Source of the DNA: Saccharothrix carnea
GTDB lineage: Bacteria; Actinomycetota; Actinomycetes; Mycobacteriales; Pseudonocardiaceae
Direction of reading: 5' to 3'
DNA length: 64,000 bases
Assembly (NCBI RefSeq): GCF_003014735.1
Contig: NZ_PYAX01000004.1
Coordinates: 650,219-714,218 of the forward strand
The notes below the pieces were generated by a model. It was given only the letters and a program-made list of their open reading frames with translations, was not told where the DNA came from and made no database searches. This document shows positions 26,186 to 39,045 of the stretch, in pieces; position 1 is the stretch's first letter; every line of letters starts with the position of its first letter. The position numbers and the translations under genes were made by a program.

Positions 26186-26913
26186 TGAGAGTCGCGCTGT
26201 TCGTCACGTGCCTGGTCGACGGCCTGTTCCCGGACGTCGGCAAGGCCACCGTCCGGCTGCTGGAACGGCTCGGCCACGAGGTCGTCGTCCCGCCCGCCCA
26301 GACCTGCTGCGGCCAGATGCACATCAACACCGGCTACCCCGGCCAGGCGCTGCCGGTGATCCGCAACCACGTCGAGGCGTTCGAGCACGCGGACGTGATC
26401 GTCGCGCCGTCCGGGTCGTGCGCCGGATCGGTGCGCCACCAGCACGCCGACGTCGCCCGGAAGCACGGTGACGCGAAGCTGGCCGAGGCCGCCGCGGACA
26501 CCGCCAAGCGCACGTACGAGCTGTCGGAGTTCCTGGTGGACGTCCTGGGCGTCACCGACGTGGGCGCGTACTTCCCGCACCGCGTCACCTACCACCCCAC
26601 GTGCCACTCGCTGCGCGTGCTGAAGGTGGGCGACCGGCCGTTGCGGCTGCTGCGGGCCGTGGAGGGCATCGACCTGGTCGAACTGCCTGCCGCGGACACG
26701 TGCTGCGGGTTCGGCGGCACGTTCGCGCTGAAGAACTCCGATACCTCCACGGCCATGCTCGGCGACAAGATGAGCGCGGTGCTGAGCACGAAGGCGGGCG
26801 TGCTCACGGCGGGCGACTCGTCGTGCCTGATGCACATCGGCGGCGGCCTGAGCAGGCTGCGCAGCGGCGTCCGACCGCTGCACCTGGCGCAGATCCTGGA
26901 GCACACGCGATGA
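26185..26913 (+). CDS. lutA: L-lactate utilisation protein LutA
   Basis: 242 aa, with two CCG-type cysteine clusters: TCCGQMH with SGSCAGS, and HPTCHSLR with TCCGFGG. This is the duplicated CCG domain of LutA/YkgE, which is thought to bind Fe-S clusters and hand electrons on from lactate oxidation. It overlaps lutB by the ATGA junction. It is controlled from the divergent GntR gene through two operators. The GTG start follows a -10 box by seven bases. Confidence 0.9.
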   Translation: MRVALFVTCLVDGLFPDVGKATVRLLERLGHEVVVPPAQTCCGQMHINTGYPGQALPVIRNHVEAFEHADVIVAPSGSCAGSVRHQHADVARKHGDAKLAEAAADTAKRTYELSEFLVDVLGVTDVGAYFPHRVTYHPTCHSLRVLKVGDRPLRLLRAVEGIDLVELPAADTCCGFGGTFALKNSDTSTAMLGDKMSAVLSTKAGVLTAGDSSCLMHIGGGLSRLRSGVRPLHLAQILEHTR

Positions 26914-28310
26914 CGACGTTCCTGGGCATGCCCGCCGGCGGCGGGAACCTGACCGGCGAGCCGTTCCCCCAGGCCGCGCGCGAGGCGTTGGGCAACGCCC
27001 AGTTGCGCCGCAACCTCGCCAAGGCCACCGGCACGATCCGGGCCAAGCGCGCGAACGTCGTGGGCGAGCTGCCCGACTGGGCTCAGCTGCGGGCGGCGGG
27101 CGCGGCGATCAAGGACGACGTGCTGGCGAACCTGGACGAGTACCTGTTGCGGTTCGAGGAGGCGTTGACCAGCCGCGGCACGCACGTGCACTGGGCCCGT
27201 GACGCGGAGGAGGCCAACCGGATCGTCACCGACCTGGTGCGGGCGACCGGCACTCGTGAGGTGATCAAGGTCAAGTCGATGGCCACGGTCGAGATCGGGC
27301 TGAACGAGGCCTTGGCCGACATCGGCGTGCACGCGGTGGAGACCGACCTGGCCGAGCTGATCGTGCAGCTGGGCAAGGACAAGTCGAGCCACATCCTGGT
27401 GCCCGCGATCCACCGCAACCGGTCGGAGATCCGGGACATCTTCCGGCGCGAGATGCCGGGCGTCGACCCGGGGCTGACCGACGACCCGCGCGCGTTGGCC
27501 GAGGCGGCGCGCAGGCACCTGCGGCACAAGTTCATGACGGTGGACGTGGCGATCTCGGGCGCGAACTTCGGCGTGGCCGAGACGGGGTCGCTGGTCGTGG
27601 TCGAGTCCGAGGGCAACGGGCGGATGTGCCTGACGCTGCCGCGCACGCTGATCAGCGTGGTGGGCATCGAGAAGCTGGTGCCGCGTTGGCAGGACCTGGA
27701 GGTGTTCCTGCAGCTGCTGCCGCGGTCGTCGACGGGTGAGCGGATGAACCCTTACACGTCGGTGTGGACGGGGCCGACCGAGGGGCAGACCAGCCACGTG
27801 GTGCTGGTGGACAACGGGCGAACGGCCACGCTCGCCGATCCGGACGGGCGGGCGGCGTTGCGCTGCATCCGCTGCTCGGCGTGCTTGAACTCGTGCCCGG
27901 TGTACGAGCGGACCGGCGGGCACGCGTACGGCTCCACGTACCCGGGCCCGATCGGCGCGGTGCTGTCGCCGCAGTTGACGGGGGTGGACCGCAACCCGAC
28001 GCTGCCGTTCGCGTCGTCGTTGTGCGGTGTCTGCTACGACGTGTGCCCGGTGGCGATCGACATCCCGTCGATGCTGGTGCACCTGCGGGAGCGGGTCGTG
28101 TCGGCGAAGCGGGCGACGCCGGAGTCGACGGCGATGCGGGCGTTGGCTTGGGCGATGTCGGACGCGCGGCGGTGGCGTCGACTGGTGCGCTTGGGCAAGT
28201 TCGGGCGGTTGGCGAGCCGGCACGTGCCGCTGCCGGGCTGGTCGACTGCCCGTGACCTGCCACAACCGCCGAAGGAAACGTTCCGCGACTGGTGGGAGTC
28301 CTCTCGATGA
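26910..28310 (+). CDS. lutB: L-lactate utilisation iron-sulfur protein LutB
   Basis: 466 aa. The N-terminal LUD domain contains the phrases VIKVKSMATVEIGLNEAL and ETGSLVVVESEGNGRM. Two 4Fe-4S motifs follow: CIRCSACLNSCPVY and CGVCYDVCPVAI. The C-terminal region is typical of LutB (RDLPQPPKETFRDWW). It forms the Fe-S electron transfer unit of the lactate oxidising LutABC complex, which feeds pyruvate to metabolism. ATGA overlaps with both lutA and lutC show tight translational coupling. Confidence 0.95.
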   Translation: MTTFLGMPAGGGNLTGEPFPQAAREALGNAQLRRNLAKATGTIRAKRANVVGELPDWAQLRAAGAAIKDDVLANLDEYLLRFEEALTSRGTHVHWARDAEEANRIVTDLVRATGTREVIKVKSMATVEIGLNEALADIGVHAVETDLAELIVQLGKDKSSHILVPAIHRNRSEIRDIFRREMPGVDPGLTDDPRALAEAARRHLRHKFMTVDVAISGANFGVAETGSLVVVESEGNGRMCLTLPRTLISVVGIEKLVPRWQDLEVFLQLLPRSSTGERMNPYTSVWTGPTEGQTSHVVLVDNGRTATLADPDGRAALRCIRCSACLNSCPVYERTGGHAYGSTYPGPIGAVLSPQLTGVDRNPTLPFASSLCGVCYDVCPVAIDIPSMLVHLRERVVSAKRATPESTAMRALAWAMSDARRWRRLVRLGKFGRLASRHVPLPGWSTARDLPQPPKETFRDWWESSR

Positions 28311-29149
28311 GCGCGCGTGACGAGGTCCTGGCCAGGGTGCGGCGGGCGAAGGTGTCGGGATCGGGCTCGGGCGCTGCCGCTCCGGTGCCGCGCGAGTACC
28401 GGGCGGCGGGCACGCGGGGGCCGGGTGACCTGGAACTGTTCGCCGAACGGCTCCGCGACTACCGCGCCGAGGTCCGGGTCGTGGACGCCGACGAGGTGCC
28501 CACCGCGGTCGCTGCGGCCCTGCGTGAACGTGGCGCGCGCCACATCGTGACCGCACCCGGCATCCCACCCGAGTGGACCGCGGGGTGGGCGGCCGAGCAG
28601 GCACGGGCAGCATCGGCAGCCGAGCGGGCCGCGGCTGAGCAGGTCGCAGCGGCAGCGGCCGAGCAGGCCGCGCCGCAGGTGGGCGAGCAAGTTGCGGCGG
28701 CAGCGCACGAGCAGGCGGCGCGGGGGGCCGAACGGGCGGCGGCGCGGAGCGGAACGGCCGAATTGTCGGACCCCATCGGTAGAATTGAATCAAGGGTTCC
28801 CCTTGGCGGGGACGCTCGCGAAGCGCTTCGCGAAATGCTCGAAGCGGCCGATGCGGTGGTCACCGGCTGTCACGTCGCGGTTGCGGAGACCGGGACCATC
28901 GTGCTCGACCACGACGCCGCCGACCAAGGTCCCCGGGCCCTCACCCTCGTGCCGGACTACCACCTGGTGGTCGTGCGGGCCGGCCAGGTGGTCGCGGGAG
29001 TGCCCGACGCGGTGGCGGCGCTGGCCGGGGTCCGCACCCAGACGTGGATCAGCGGACCGTCCGCGACCAGCGACATCGAGCTGGAACGCGTCGAAGGCGT
29101 GCACGGTCCCCGTACCCTGGAGGTCGTGATCGTCCGCGACACCCAGTGA
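28307..29149 (+). CDS. lutC: lactate utilisation protein LutC with a large Ala/Glu/Gln-rich insertion
   Basis: The ATG overlaps the lutB stop. 280 aa, longer than most LutC proteins (roughly 200-240). The LUD fold is seen at both ends: [24 protein letters not shown] and [24 protein letters not shown], ending [12 protein letters not shown]. Between [10 protein letters not shown] and the second half lie about 60 extra residues of low complexity (repeats of AAEQ and AAAEQV, then [16 protein letters not shown]). The codons for the last part of the insert (ATT, GAA, TCA, AGG, GTT) are unlike the GC-rich third positions around it. The insert may be a linker or an expansion. The rest is intact. Confidence 0.9.
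   Translation: MSARDEVLARVRRAKVSGSGSGAAAPVPREYRAAGTRGPGDLELFAERLRDYRAEVRVVDADEVPTAVAAALRERGARHIVTAPGIPPEWTAGWAAEQARAASAAERAAAEQVAAAAAEQAAPQVGEQVAAAAHEQAARGAERAAARSGTAELSDPIGRIESRVPLGGDAREALREMLEAADAVVTGCHVAVAETGTIVLDHDAADQGPRALTLVPDYHLVVVRAGQVVAGVPDAVAALAGVRTQTWISGPSATSDIELERVEGVHGPRTLEVVIVRDTQ
28816..28833. repeat. 18-bp perfect palindrome inside lutC
   Basis: TCGCGAAGCGCTTCGCGA is self-complementary over 18 bp and encodes part of DAREALREM. It lies directly after the unusual insert. It may be chance or a remnant of the event that created the insert. Confidence 0.6.
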
Positions 29150-29166
29150 TCAGGTTCTCACCCTTT

Positions 29167-29180
29167 GGGCGGATCCGCCC
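29167..29180. terminator. 14-bp palindrome between lutC and metH
   Basis: GGGCGGATCCGCCC is a perfect palindrome 18 bp after the lutC stop and 18 bp before the metH -10 element (TACGAT, 29198-29203). It could end lut transcription or be an operator for the metH promoter. There is no T-tract. Confidence 0.4.
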
Positions 29181-29197
29181 ACGATCGCCGTGTTCGC

Positions 29198-29203
29198 TAC
29201 GAT
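29198..29203 (+). promoter_or_regulatory. -10 element of the metH promoter
   Basis: TACGAT lies seven bases upstream of the first base of the riboswitch stem P1 (29211), so transcription would begin at or just before the aptamer. No good -35 box is visible. Confidence 0.5.
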
Positions 29204-29210
29204 TGGGCAT

Positions 29211-29297
29211 CCGACCGAGAGGCGCTGCAACGGGCGTAGAGCCCGCCACGCTCGGTCGGGCTCGAAGATCCGCAAGGGCGCCTCCCACCAAGGGAGG
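29211..29297 (+). ncRNA. S-adenosylhomocysteine (SAH) riboswitch upstream of metH
   Basis: P1: CCGACCGAG (29211-29219) pairs with CTCGGTCGG (29251-29259). The conserved core AGGCGCTGCAACGGGC starts at 29220. An internal hairpin is formed by GGGC/GCCC around GTAGA. The pseudoknot is AGGCGC (29220-29225) with GCGCCT (29278-29283). This is the SAH aptamer architecture. Directly after it CCTCCC (29281-29286) can pair with GGGAGG (29292-29297), the metH ribosome binding site. The pseudoknot uses CCT at 29281-29283, so ligand binding should free the ribosome site. That predicts an ON switch at high SAH. Confidence 0.9.
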
Positions 29298-29301
29298 CCG
29301 C

Positions 29302-32889
<3,588 letters not shown>

Positions 32890-32911
32890 CCAGCGGGTCG
32901 ACGCGAGAGGT

Positions 32912-32939
32912 CCCACCGGTCGAGCGGGTGATCGGTGGG
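32912..32939 (+). terminator. stem-loop after metH
   Basis: CCCACCG (32912-32918) pairs with CGGTGGG (32933-32939) across a 14-base loop, 22 bp after the metH stop. It lacks a clear T-tract. Confidence 0.5.
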
Positions 32940-32955
32940 CGTCCCCTTCCTTACT

Positions 32956-33023
32956 TCTGCGGTGCGTAACACCACGCGGTGTGTGCGTGATGTGAGTTAC
33001 ACGCGTCGCCGGCGCACCGCAGA
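32956..33023 (+). promoter_or_regulatory. long inverted repeat over the leader of the binding-protein fusion gene
   Basis: TCTGCGGTGCG (32956-32966) and CGCACCGCAGA (33013-33023) are perfectly complementary over 11 bp. Inside, ACACC/GGTGT (32970-32982) and GTAAC/GTTAC form further pairs. The 3' arm runs into the ribosome site GAGGGGG (33022-33028), so a folded leader RNA could limit translation. Alternatively the arms are operator halves. Confidence 0.5.
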
Positions 33024-33032
33024 GGGGGAAAT

Positions 33033-35759
33033 GTGTCCGATCCCGTGTTCCCGGGCGTCGACGCCTTGTTGACGTTGGTGCGGGTGCTCGTCCGGAGACC
33101 GCGATTATGGGAACGCGACGAGGATCTCGAGAAGCGCGGCGACCTGCCGCTGCCCCTGGTGTGCCTGATCCGCGAGCCGGGCGCGGACGGGTTCCTGCCC
33201 CGGCTCGACCGGGCGTTCGCGGCCAAGGTGCCGAAGGTGCCTCACGTCCTGGTCACCCCGGAGGACGCGGCGAAGCACCCCGATGCCGTGCTGCCGCTGC
33301 TGCACGCGCTGCAGGTGAAGCTGCGCGGTGGGCAGTTCGGCCGCAACTCGGTCAAGAGGTTCGACCACTACGAACTGGCCCACCACCTCACCCGCGTGGA
33401 ACTCGCGCCGAAGCAGGTGAAGTTCGAGCGCCCGGTCGAGGCCGCCCTGCGCGCCTGGGGCAGGCACCGCATGTCCGGGGAAGTGGGCGAACTCGCCGAC
33501 AAGGCCGGGGAGCGCGCGCAGTTCCTCATGGCGCTGACGAAGTTCGCCGGTCGGTTCATCGGCCTGTACTGGGGGCGTGACCGCGTTCCGGGGCTCGGTC
33601 GGGAGCGGCGGTGGTTCATGCGCCAGCCGTACATGGTCCCGCGGCACTCCCAGGACTTCTTCGACTTCGCCGAGCGGCTGACCAAGGACCGCCGGGACTC
33701 CGAGAACCCGGACCAGTTCCGCAAGCTGCTGGTGCACGCGTTCCTGGAGGACCTGCGCGTGGCCTACCGGCGCACCAGGGCCGGGTTCATCCCCCACCGC
33801 AAGGCGCACCGGCGGACCACGTACGTACCCGTGCTGCTGGACGACGTCGACCCCGCCGGGTGGGAACTGCTGCGGCTGGTCAACGAAGTCCGCAACGAGA
33901 CCGGGGAACTCGACCCTCTGCTGTTCGTCACGGCGAGCGGCGAGGAGCCGACCCAGCTGGTCCCGCCCAGCGCGCCGATCACGCCGAACGTGGCGGAGGA
34001 GGCGTTCAGCGCCTGGAAGGACAGGTTGCCGCGACGCCGCCAACTGCTGGCGCCGGACGCGCGCTACCTGTTCGTCAGCCTCCCCGCGGCGGTGCCGGAC
34101 GGCGCCTCGCTGCGCGGTCGCGACCGGCACGCCTGGGAGATCGAGGCCCGCGAGAGCCCTCGGCGCCCCGCGTGGCCCGCCCGCCGCGGCGTCGGCGAGC
34201 TGATCGTGGTGCTGGCGGTCCTGGCCGCCGCGACGATGCCTGCCCAGTCGCTCTGGACGCACTGGCGGGCCGGGTGCGCGTTCTTCGGCGCGGTGACCCG
34301 CGGCATCGCCACCGAGGTGACCAGGATCGACGGCGCCGACCAGTGCGTCGGCTACAGCGACGGCGCCGGGCAGGTGTTCGGGCGCAACGAGCGGTTGCGG
34401 CTGGCCCAGGAGAACGTCTTCGCGCAGAACGAGATCGCGGCGAGGCTGCACGGGCAGTCACCCGAGCGGCCCTACTTCAGCCTGGTCTACTTCGCCGGGC
34501 TGACGTTCAACCAGAGCGTCCCGGCCGCCGAGCACTCGGTCGCCGAGGAGCTGGAGGGCCTGCTCATCCGGCAGCGCCAGCTCAACAAGGAGGCGCTCAA
34601 GAACGGCCCGCTGCTGCGCATCGTCGTCGCGAACGGCGGCAGCAAGATGGCGGCCGCGCACGCCGTGGCACGTGACCTGCTCGTCCCGCTCATCGAGGCC
34701 GATCCGCGCATCCTGGGCGTGGTCGGGTTGGACCGCAGCGTCGAGCAGACGGAGTTGGCGATCAAGGAGTTGGGTGATCACGGCGTCACGACCGTGGGCA
34801 CCACCCTGACCAAGGTCGGCCTGGACGAGAACTCGCCCCTCTACTTCCAGCTGGTGCCCGACAACACCCAGCAGGCCAACCTGATCGGCGATTACGCGAC
34901 CCGGGTCGGCGCCACCAAGGTGACCATCTACCACCGGGCCGGGAGCGGGCCCGACGCCTACGTCGACTCCCTGGTGGAGGTCATGCAGGCGCGTCTGAAG
35001 GCGGATCCGGTCGGCGTGGTGAGCAAGGACTGGGAGGAGGCGGCCGGGGAGCTCTCGGCGGCGTGCGTCGACCAGGTCGACCGCCACGACGAGATCGCCT
35101 TCTACGCGGGGCGGGAGGACGAGTTCGGCGGTTTCCTCGAAGCGCTGCGCAACAACTGCGCCGGCCTGGACAGGCTGCCGCGCGTCGTCGCGTCCGACGC
35201 GGTGTCGCGGTTCGTCGCCCACACGCCGGACCGCAACCGCGACGAGTTCAACGGCGTACCCCTGTTCTACGTCGGCATGGGCGGCCTGGTCGTGCTCGCC
35301 GGCCGGAACTGCGTCGCGGGCAAGTCGGGCACGGTGGTCGGCGGGTCGTCCGCGCTCGACTCGTTCTGCGCCGGGTACCGCGTCCTGCGGGACGAGATCA
35401 CGGGGTCGCTCTCGGCGGACGAACGGCCGGTCGCGCCGTGGCCGGGTGAACGGGTCGGAGGTCTCTACGACACGGCCGGCCTCTTCGCCGGCGCCGTGCA
35501 GGAGCTGCGCCCGCAAGGGGGGACGACACCGCACCGGGCGGCGGTCGCCCAGCGGTTCCGGGAGATGGACTACCAGGGCGCCACCGGCTTGATCACCTTC
35601 AAGCAGGACCGGATCGCCAACACCCGGAACCTGGCGATCCTGAAGCTGGCCGACATCCACGACCTGCAGGGCATCCCGGTGTGCGAGTTGATGACCGGCC
35701 TGCTCTACAGCCGGGGGCAGGAGCGGCACCCGGGCACCGGATGCCCGAAGCTCGGCTGA
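33033..35759 (+). CDS. membrane-anchored protein with cytoplasmic N-terminal domain and external type I periplasmic-binding-protein domain
   Basis: A GTG after GAGGGGG gives 908 aa. Residues 1-385 are a charged cytoplasmic region I cannot assign. It begins [15 protein letters not shown] and HVLVTPEDA, which recalls an NTPase fold without a P-loop. One membrane span lies at about 388-407. Residues 440-905 look like a branched-chain amino acid/LivK-type binding protein: [101 protein letters not shown]. No permease gene is nearby, so signalling is more likely than transport. The stop coincides with the edge of an aldo/keto reductase remnant. Confidence 0.75.
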   Translation: MSDPVFPGVDALLTLVRVLVRRPRLWERDEDLEKRGDLPLPLVCLIREPGADGFLPRLDRAFAAKVPKVPHVLVTPEDAAKHPDAVLPLLHALQVKLRGGQFGRNSVKRFDHYELAHHLTRVELAPKQVKFERPVEAALRAWGRHRMSGEVGELADKAGERAQFLMALTKFAGRFIGLYWGRDRVPGLGRERRWFMRQPYMVPRHSQDFFDFAERLTKDRRDSENPDQFRKLLVHAFLEDLRVAYRRTRAGFIPHRKAHRRTTYVPVLLDDVDPAGWELLRLVNEVRNETGELDPLLFVTASGEEPTQLVPPSAPITPNVAEEAFSAWKDRLPRRRQLLAPDARYLFVSLPAAVPDGASLRGRDRHAWEIEARESPRRPAWPARRGVGELIVVLAVLAAATMPAQSLWTHWRAGCAFFGAVTRGIATEVTRIDGADQCVGYSDGAGQVFGRNERLRLAQENVFAQNEIAARLHGQSPERPYFSLVYFAGLTFNQSVPAAEHSVAEELEGLLIRQRQLNKEALKNGPLLRIVVANGGSKMAAAHAVARDLLVPLIEADPRILGVVGLDRSVEQTELAIKELGDHGVTTVGTTLTKVGLDENSPLYFQLVPDNTQQANLIGDYATRVGATKVTIYHRAGSGPDAYVDSLVEVMQARLKADPVGVVSKDWEEAAGELSAACVDQVDRHDEIAFYAGREDEFGGFLEALRNNCAGLDRLPRVVASDAVSRFVAHTPDRNRDEFNGVPLFYVGMGGLVVLAGRNCVAGKSGTVVGGSSALDSFCAGYRVLRDEITGSLSADERPVAPWPGERVGGLYDTAGLFAGAVQELRPQGGTTPHRAAVAQRFREMDYQGATGLITFKQDRIANTRNLAILKLADIHDLQGIPVCELMTGLLYSRGQERHPGTGCPKLG

Positions 35760-35760
35760 T

Positions 35761-35859
35761 CCATTTGCCGACGATCTCCTCGGACGCGCCGTACGAGCAG
35801 ATGTCCGCGGTGTCCACGAAGTTGACGCCCGCGTCCAGCGCCTTGTGGGTGATGCGGAC
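35761..35859 (-). pseudogene. aldo/keto reductase fragment
   Basis: The minus strand encodes 33 residues running [19 protein letters not shown], then [14 protein letters not shown]. These match the conserved N-terminal part of aldo/keto reductases, including the catalytic-Asp motif FVDTAD. No start, no barrel and no remaining C-terminal region are present. The fragment ends exactly at the stop codon of the binding-protein fusion gene. Confidence 0.8.
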
Positions 35860-35901
35860 CGCGGGCCGGCGCGGGCGAGGCGGCGAACTCCGTGGAACGG
35901 C

Positions 35902-35940
35902 GCAGGCCCCGCCGCCCGGGTGTCGGGTGGCGGGGCCTGC
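35902..35940. terminator. strong stem-loop downstream of the RND gene
   Basis: GCAGGCCCCGCC (35902-35913) pairs perfectly with GGCGGGGCCTGC (35929-35940) around a 15-base loop, 12 bp after the RND stop. It probably terminates transcription from either side. Confidence 0.7.
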
Positions 35941-35952
35941 GAACCGCCCGGC

Positions 35953-38900
35953 TCAGACGCCGACCGGCTCCCGGTCCTCGGCGACCGGCTGCGCGGACTT
36001 GCGTGCCTCGCGGCGTTCCTTGCGGCCCTCGACCATCGAGTACAGCGTCGGCACCAGCACCAGGGTGAGCAGCGTGGAGCTGATCAGGCCGCCGATCACC
36101 ACGATCGCCAGCGGCTTGCCGATGAACGCGCCCTCGCCGGTGATGCCCAGCGCCATCGGCAGCAGCGCGAAGATCGTGGCCGCGGCGGTCATCAGGATCG
36201 GCCGCAGCCGCCGCCGTCCGCCCTCGATCACCGCCTCGCGCACCGGCATGCCGTCCCGCCGGTACTGGTTGACCAGGTCGATCAGCACGATCGCGTTGGT
36301 CACCACGATCCCGACCAGCATCAGCATGCCGATCAGCGCGGGCAGGCCGAGCGGGGTGCCGGTGAGCAGCAGCAGGCCGATCGCGCCGGTCGCCGCGAAC
36401 GGGATCGACACCAGCAGGATCAGCGGCTGCACCAGGCTGCGGAACGTCGCCACCATGATCAGGAACACGATCGCGATGGCCGCGAGCATGGCCAGCCCCA
36501 GGTCGGCGAACGTCTCGGCCTGGTCGGCGCTGACGCCGCCGATGCTGTGCGCGGCACCGGCGGGCAGGTCGACCGCGTCCAGCCTCGACGTCAGGTCGGC
36601 CGTCACCGCGCCCAGGTCGGAGCCGGTGGCCTTGGCCGACACGGTGGCGCTGCGCGCTCCGTCCGTCCGCCGCACCTGCACCGGGCCGTCCACCACGGCC
36701 ACCTCGGCGACCTGGCCGAGCGTGACGCCACCGGGCAGCGGCAACGCGCGCAACGCGTCCACGTCGGTCGGCGTGGTGCCCGTGCGCAGCAGGATCTGCT
36801 GCGACCGGCCGTCGATCGGCAGTTGCGCCACCGGCACGCCGCGCAGCGCCTGCGCCGCGAACTGGCCGATGGCCTGGCCGCTGAGCCCCCGGGCCGCCGC
36901 CGCCTCCTGGTTCACGGTCACCTGCACGCGCGGCGCGCTCACCGACAGGTCGTTGGTGACCTCGCCGACGCCGGGCGTGCCGGACACGGCCTGCTGCACG
37001 CGGTCGGCCGCGTCCCGCAGCGAGGCGGCGTCGGGCGCGGTGACGAGCACGTCGATCGTGTCCGAGCCGAAGCCGGACGCCGCCGCGCCGAACGCCACCT
37101 CGCCCGCGCCGGGCGTGTCCTCCAACTGCTCGGTGAGCCGGTCCTGCAACGCCTCCAGGTCCGTGCCCTCGCGCACGGTGGCGCGCACGCTGGTGTCGCC
37201 GTCACCGCCGAACCCGAACGCGGCCAGGCTGTTGTCCGTGCCGATGGTGACCTGGTAGGTCTCGACCTCCTCGGTCTCCGCGAGCACGCCTTCGAGCTTG
37301 CGCGCCGCGTCGTCCCGGGCGGCGAGGCTGGTGCCGGGCGGCATCTTCTGGCTGCCCTGCAACGCGGTGCCGCCCGCGTTGTCGATGAAGTTGGTCTCCA
37401 GCGAGCCGGCCAGGCCGAGCGTGCCGCCGAAGATCAGCACGGCGATCAGCAACGTCGCCCAGCGGCGCGTGGTGGCGAACTTGAGCACGGGCACGTAAGC
37501 GCGCTGCAGCGGGCTGCGCTTCTCCTTCTCCAGCACGGCTTCGCGCGCCTTCGCCGCCTCTTCGGGGTCGGTCGGCACCGCCGGGCGCTTGAGGAACCAG
37601 AACGCCAGCACCGGCACGATCGTCAGCGAGACCAGCAGCGACGCCAGCAGCGCCACGGTGACCGTGATGGAGAACGGCCCGAACAGCTCGCCCGCGATGC
37701 CGCCGACGAACGCGATCGGCAGGAACACCGCGACCGTGGTCAGCGTGGACGCGGTCACCGCGCCCGCCACCTCGCGGGTGCCGTCGAGCACCGCGCGTTC
37801 CTTCTCCTCGCCGTAGCCGAGGTGCCGCTTGATGTTCTCCAGCACCACGATCGAGTCGTCCACCACCCGGCCGACCGCGATCGTCAGAGCGCCGAGGGTG
37901 AGCAGGTTCAGCGACAGGTCACCGGTGTAGAGGGCGATCAGCGCGACCACCACGGACAGCGGGATGGACACCGCCGTCACCAGCGTGGACCGGACGGAGA
38001 GCAGGAACAGCAGGATCACGACCACCGCGAACAGCAGGCCGAGCAGCCCCTCGGTGGTCAGGCCGCTGATCGCCTTCTCCACCTGCGGGCCCTGGTCGAA
38101 CGCGACGGTGAGCGTGGAGCCCGCCGCCTCGCCCCACTCGCCGAGCTTCGCGCGGACCTGCTGGGAGATGTCGACGGCGTTGCCGTCCGAGGCCATGGTG
38201 ACGCTGACGCCCAGCGTGGCCTCACCGTTGGTGCGGGTCAGCACGGTCGCCGCCTCGGGCGCGGACTCGACCCGGGCCACGTCGCCGAGCTTCACCGGAC
38301 CGCCGGGCGAGGCGAGCGGCAGGTCGCGCAGGTCGTCCACGGTGCCGACGGGGCTGCCGACCTGCACGGTCAGCGTCTTGTCCGCGTCCGGCACCGTGCC
38401 GGCGGGCATGATCGCGCCCGCGGTGGTCAGGGCGGCGGTCAGGGCCTGCGGGTCGACCCGCGCCGCGCCGAGGCGCGCGTAGTCGACGGTGACGGTGACC
38501 TGGCGGTCCCGCTCACCGCTGACCGTGGCCTCCCGCACGCCCGGGATCGCCTCCAGGCCGGGCACGACCTCGGCGCGCAGCCGGGCCGCGGCGGCGATGT
38601 CGTCGTCGCCGGACGTCGCGGCGAGCGCGATGACCGGGATGTCGTCGGTGCTGCCCTGGGCGACGGTCGGCTCGACACCCTGCGGCAGGCGCGGCTGGAG
38701 CCGGTTCACCGCCTGCTGCATCTGGGCCACGGCGGCGTCGATGTCGGTGCCGTAGGTGAACATCACCTGCACCGTCGCGGAGCTCTCGGCGGACCGGGTG
38801 AACACCTGCTCGACACCGTCGACGCCGCGCACGGCGGACTGGATCGGCTCGGCGACCTGGCTGTCCACCAGGTCCGGCGACGCGCCCGGGAAGGGTGCGA

Positions 38901-39045
38901 TGACCACGGCGGCGGGCAACTCGATGGACGGGAAGAGCTGCTGCTTGATCGAGGGCAGCGAGAACACGCCGAAACCGATCACGAGCAGGCTGAGCAGCCC
39001 GACGAGACTTCGGTTGGCCAGGCTCAGTCGAGCCAGCACGGACAT
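35953..39045 (-). CDS. RND-family efflux permease (HAE1/AcrB-like)
   Basis: The ATG at 39045 follows AAGGAGATTCCCAGG; 1030 aa. It begins MSVLARLSLANRSLVGLLSLLVIGFG (TM1), followed by the porter domain LFPSIELPAAVVIAPFPGASP. The proton-relay motif VGRVVDDSIVVLENIKRH contains the paired Asp of TM4. A second copy of this layout follows in the C-terminal half (VLIDLVNQYRRDGMPVREAVIEGGRRRLRPILMTA). It is a full-length, single-gene exporter of the SwrC type found in Gram-positives, without an adjacent membrane fusion or outer membrane partner. Substrates unknown; lipids or drugs are usual. It is divergent from the DMFase-like gene. Confidence 0.9.
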   Translation of the reverse strand: MSVLARLSLANRSLVGLLSLLVIGFGVFSLPSIKQQLFPSIELPAAVVIAPFPGASPDLVDSQVAEPIQSAVRGVDGVEQVFTRSAESSATVQVMFTYGTDIDAAVAQMQQAVNRLQPRLPQGVEPTVAQGSTDDIPVIALAATSGDDDIAAAARLRAEVVPGLEAIPGVREATVSGERDRQVTVTVDYARLGAARVDPQALTAALTTAGAIMPAGTVPDADKTLTVQVGSPVGTVDDLRDLPLASPGGPVKLGDVARVESAPEAATVLTRTNGEATLGVSVTMASDGNAVDISQQVRAKLGEWGEAAGSTLTVAFDQGPQVEKAISGLTTEGLLGLLFAVVVILLFLLSVRSTLVTAVSIPLSVVVALIALYTGDLSLNLLTLGALTIAVGRVVDDSIVVLENIKRHLGYGEEKERAVLDGTREVAGAVTASTLTTVAVFLPIAFVGGIAGELFGPFSITVTVALLASLLVSLTIVPVLAFWFLKRPAVPTDPEEAAKAREAVLEKEKRSPLQRAYVPVLKFATTRRWATLLIAVLIFGGTLGLAGSLETNFIDNAGGTALQGSQKMPPGTSLAARDDAARKLEGVLAETEEVETYQVTIGTDNSLAAFGFGGDGDTSVRATVREGTDLEALQDRLTEQLEDTPGAGEVAFGAAASGFGSDTIDVLVTAPDAASLRDAADRVQQAVSGTPGVGEVTNDLSVSAPRVQVTVNQEAAAARGLSGQAIGQFAAQALRGVPVAQLPIDGRSQQILLRTGTTPTDVDALRALPLPGGVTLGQVAEVAVVDGPVQVRRTDGARSATVSAKATGSDLGAVTADLTSRLDAVDLPAGAAHSIGGVSADQAETFADLGLAMLAAIAIVFLIMVATFRSLVQPLILLVSIPFAATGAIGLLLLTGTPLGLPALIGMLMLVGIVVTNAIVLIDLVNQYRRDGMPVREAVIEGGRRRLRPILMTAAATIFALLPMALGITGEGAFIGKPLAIVVIGGLISSTLLTLVLVPTLYSMVEGRKERREARKSAQPVAEDREPVGV

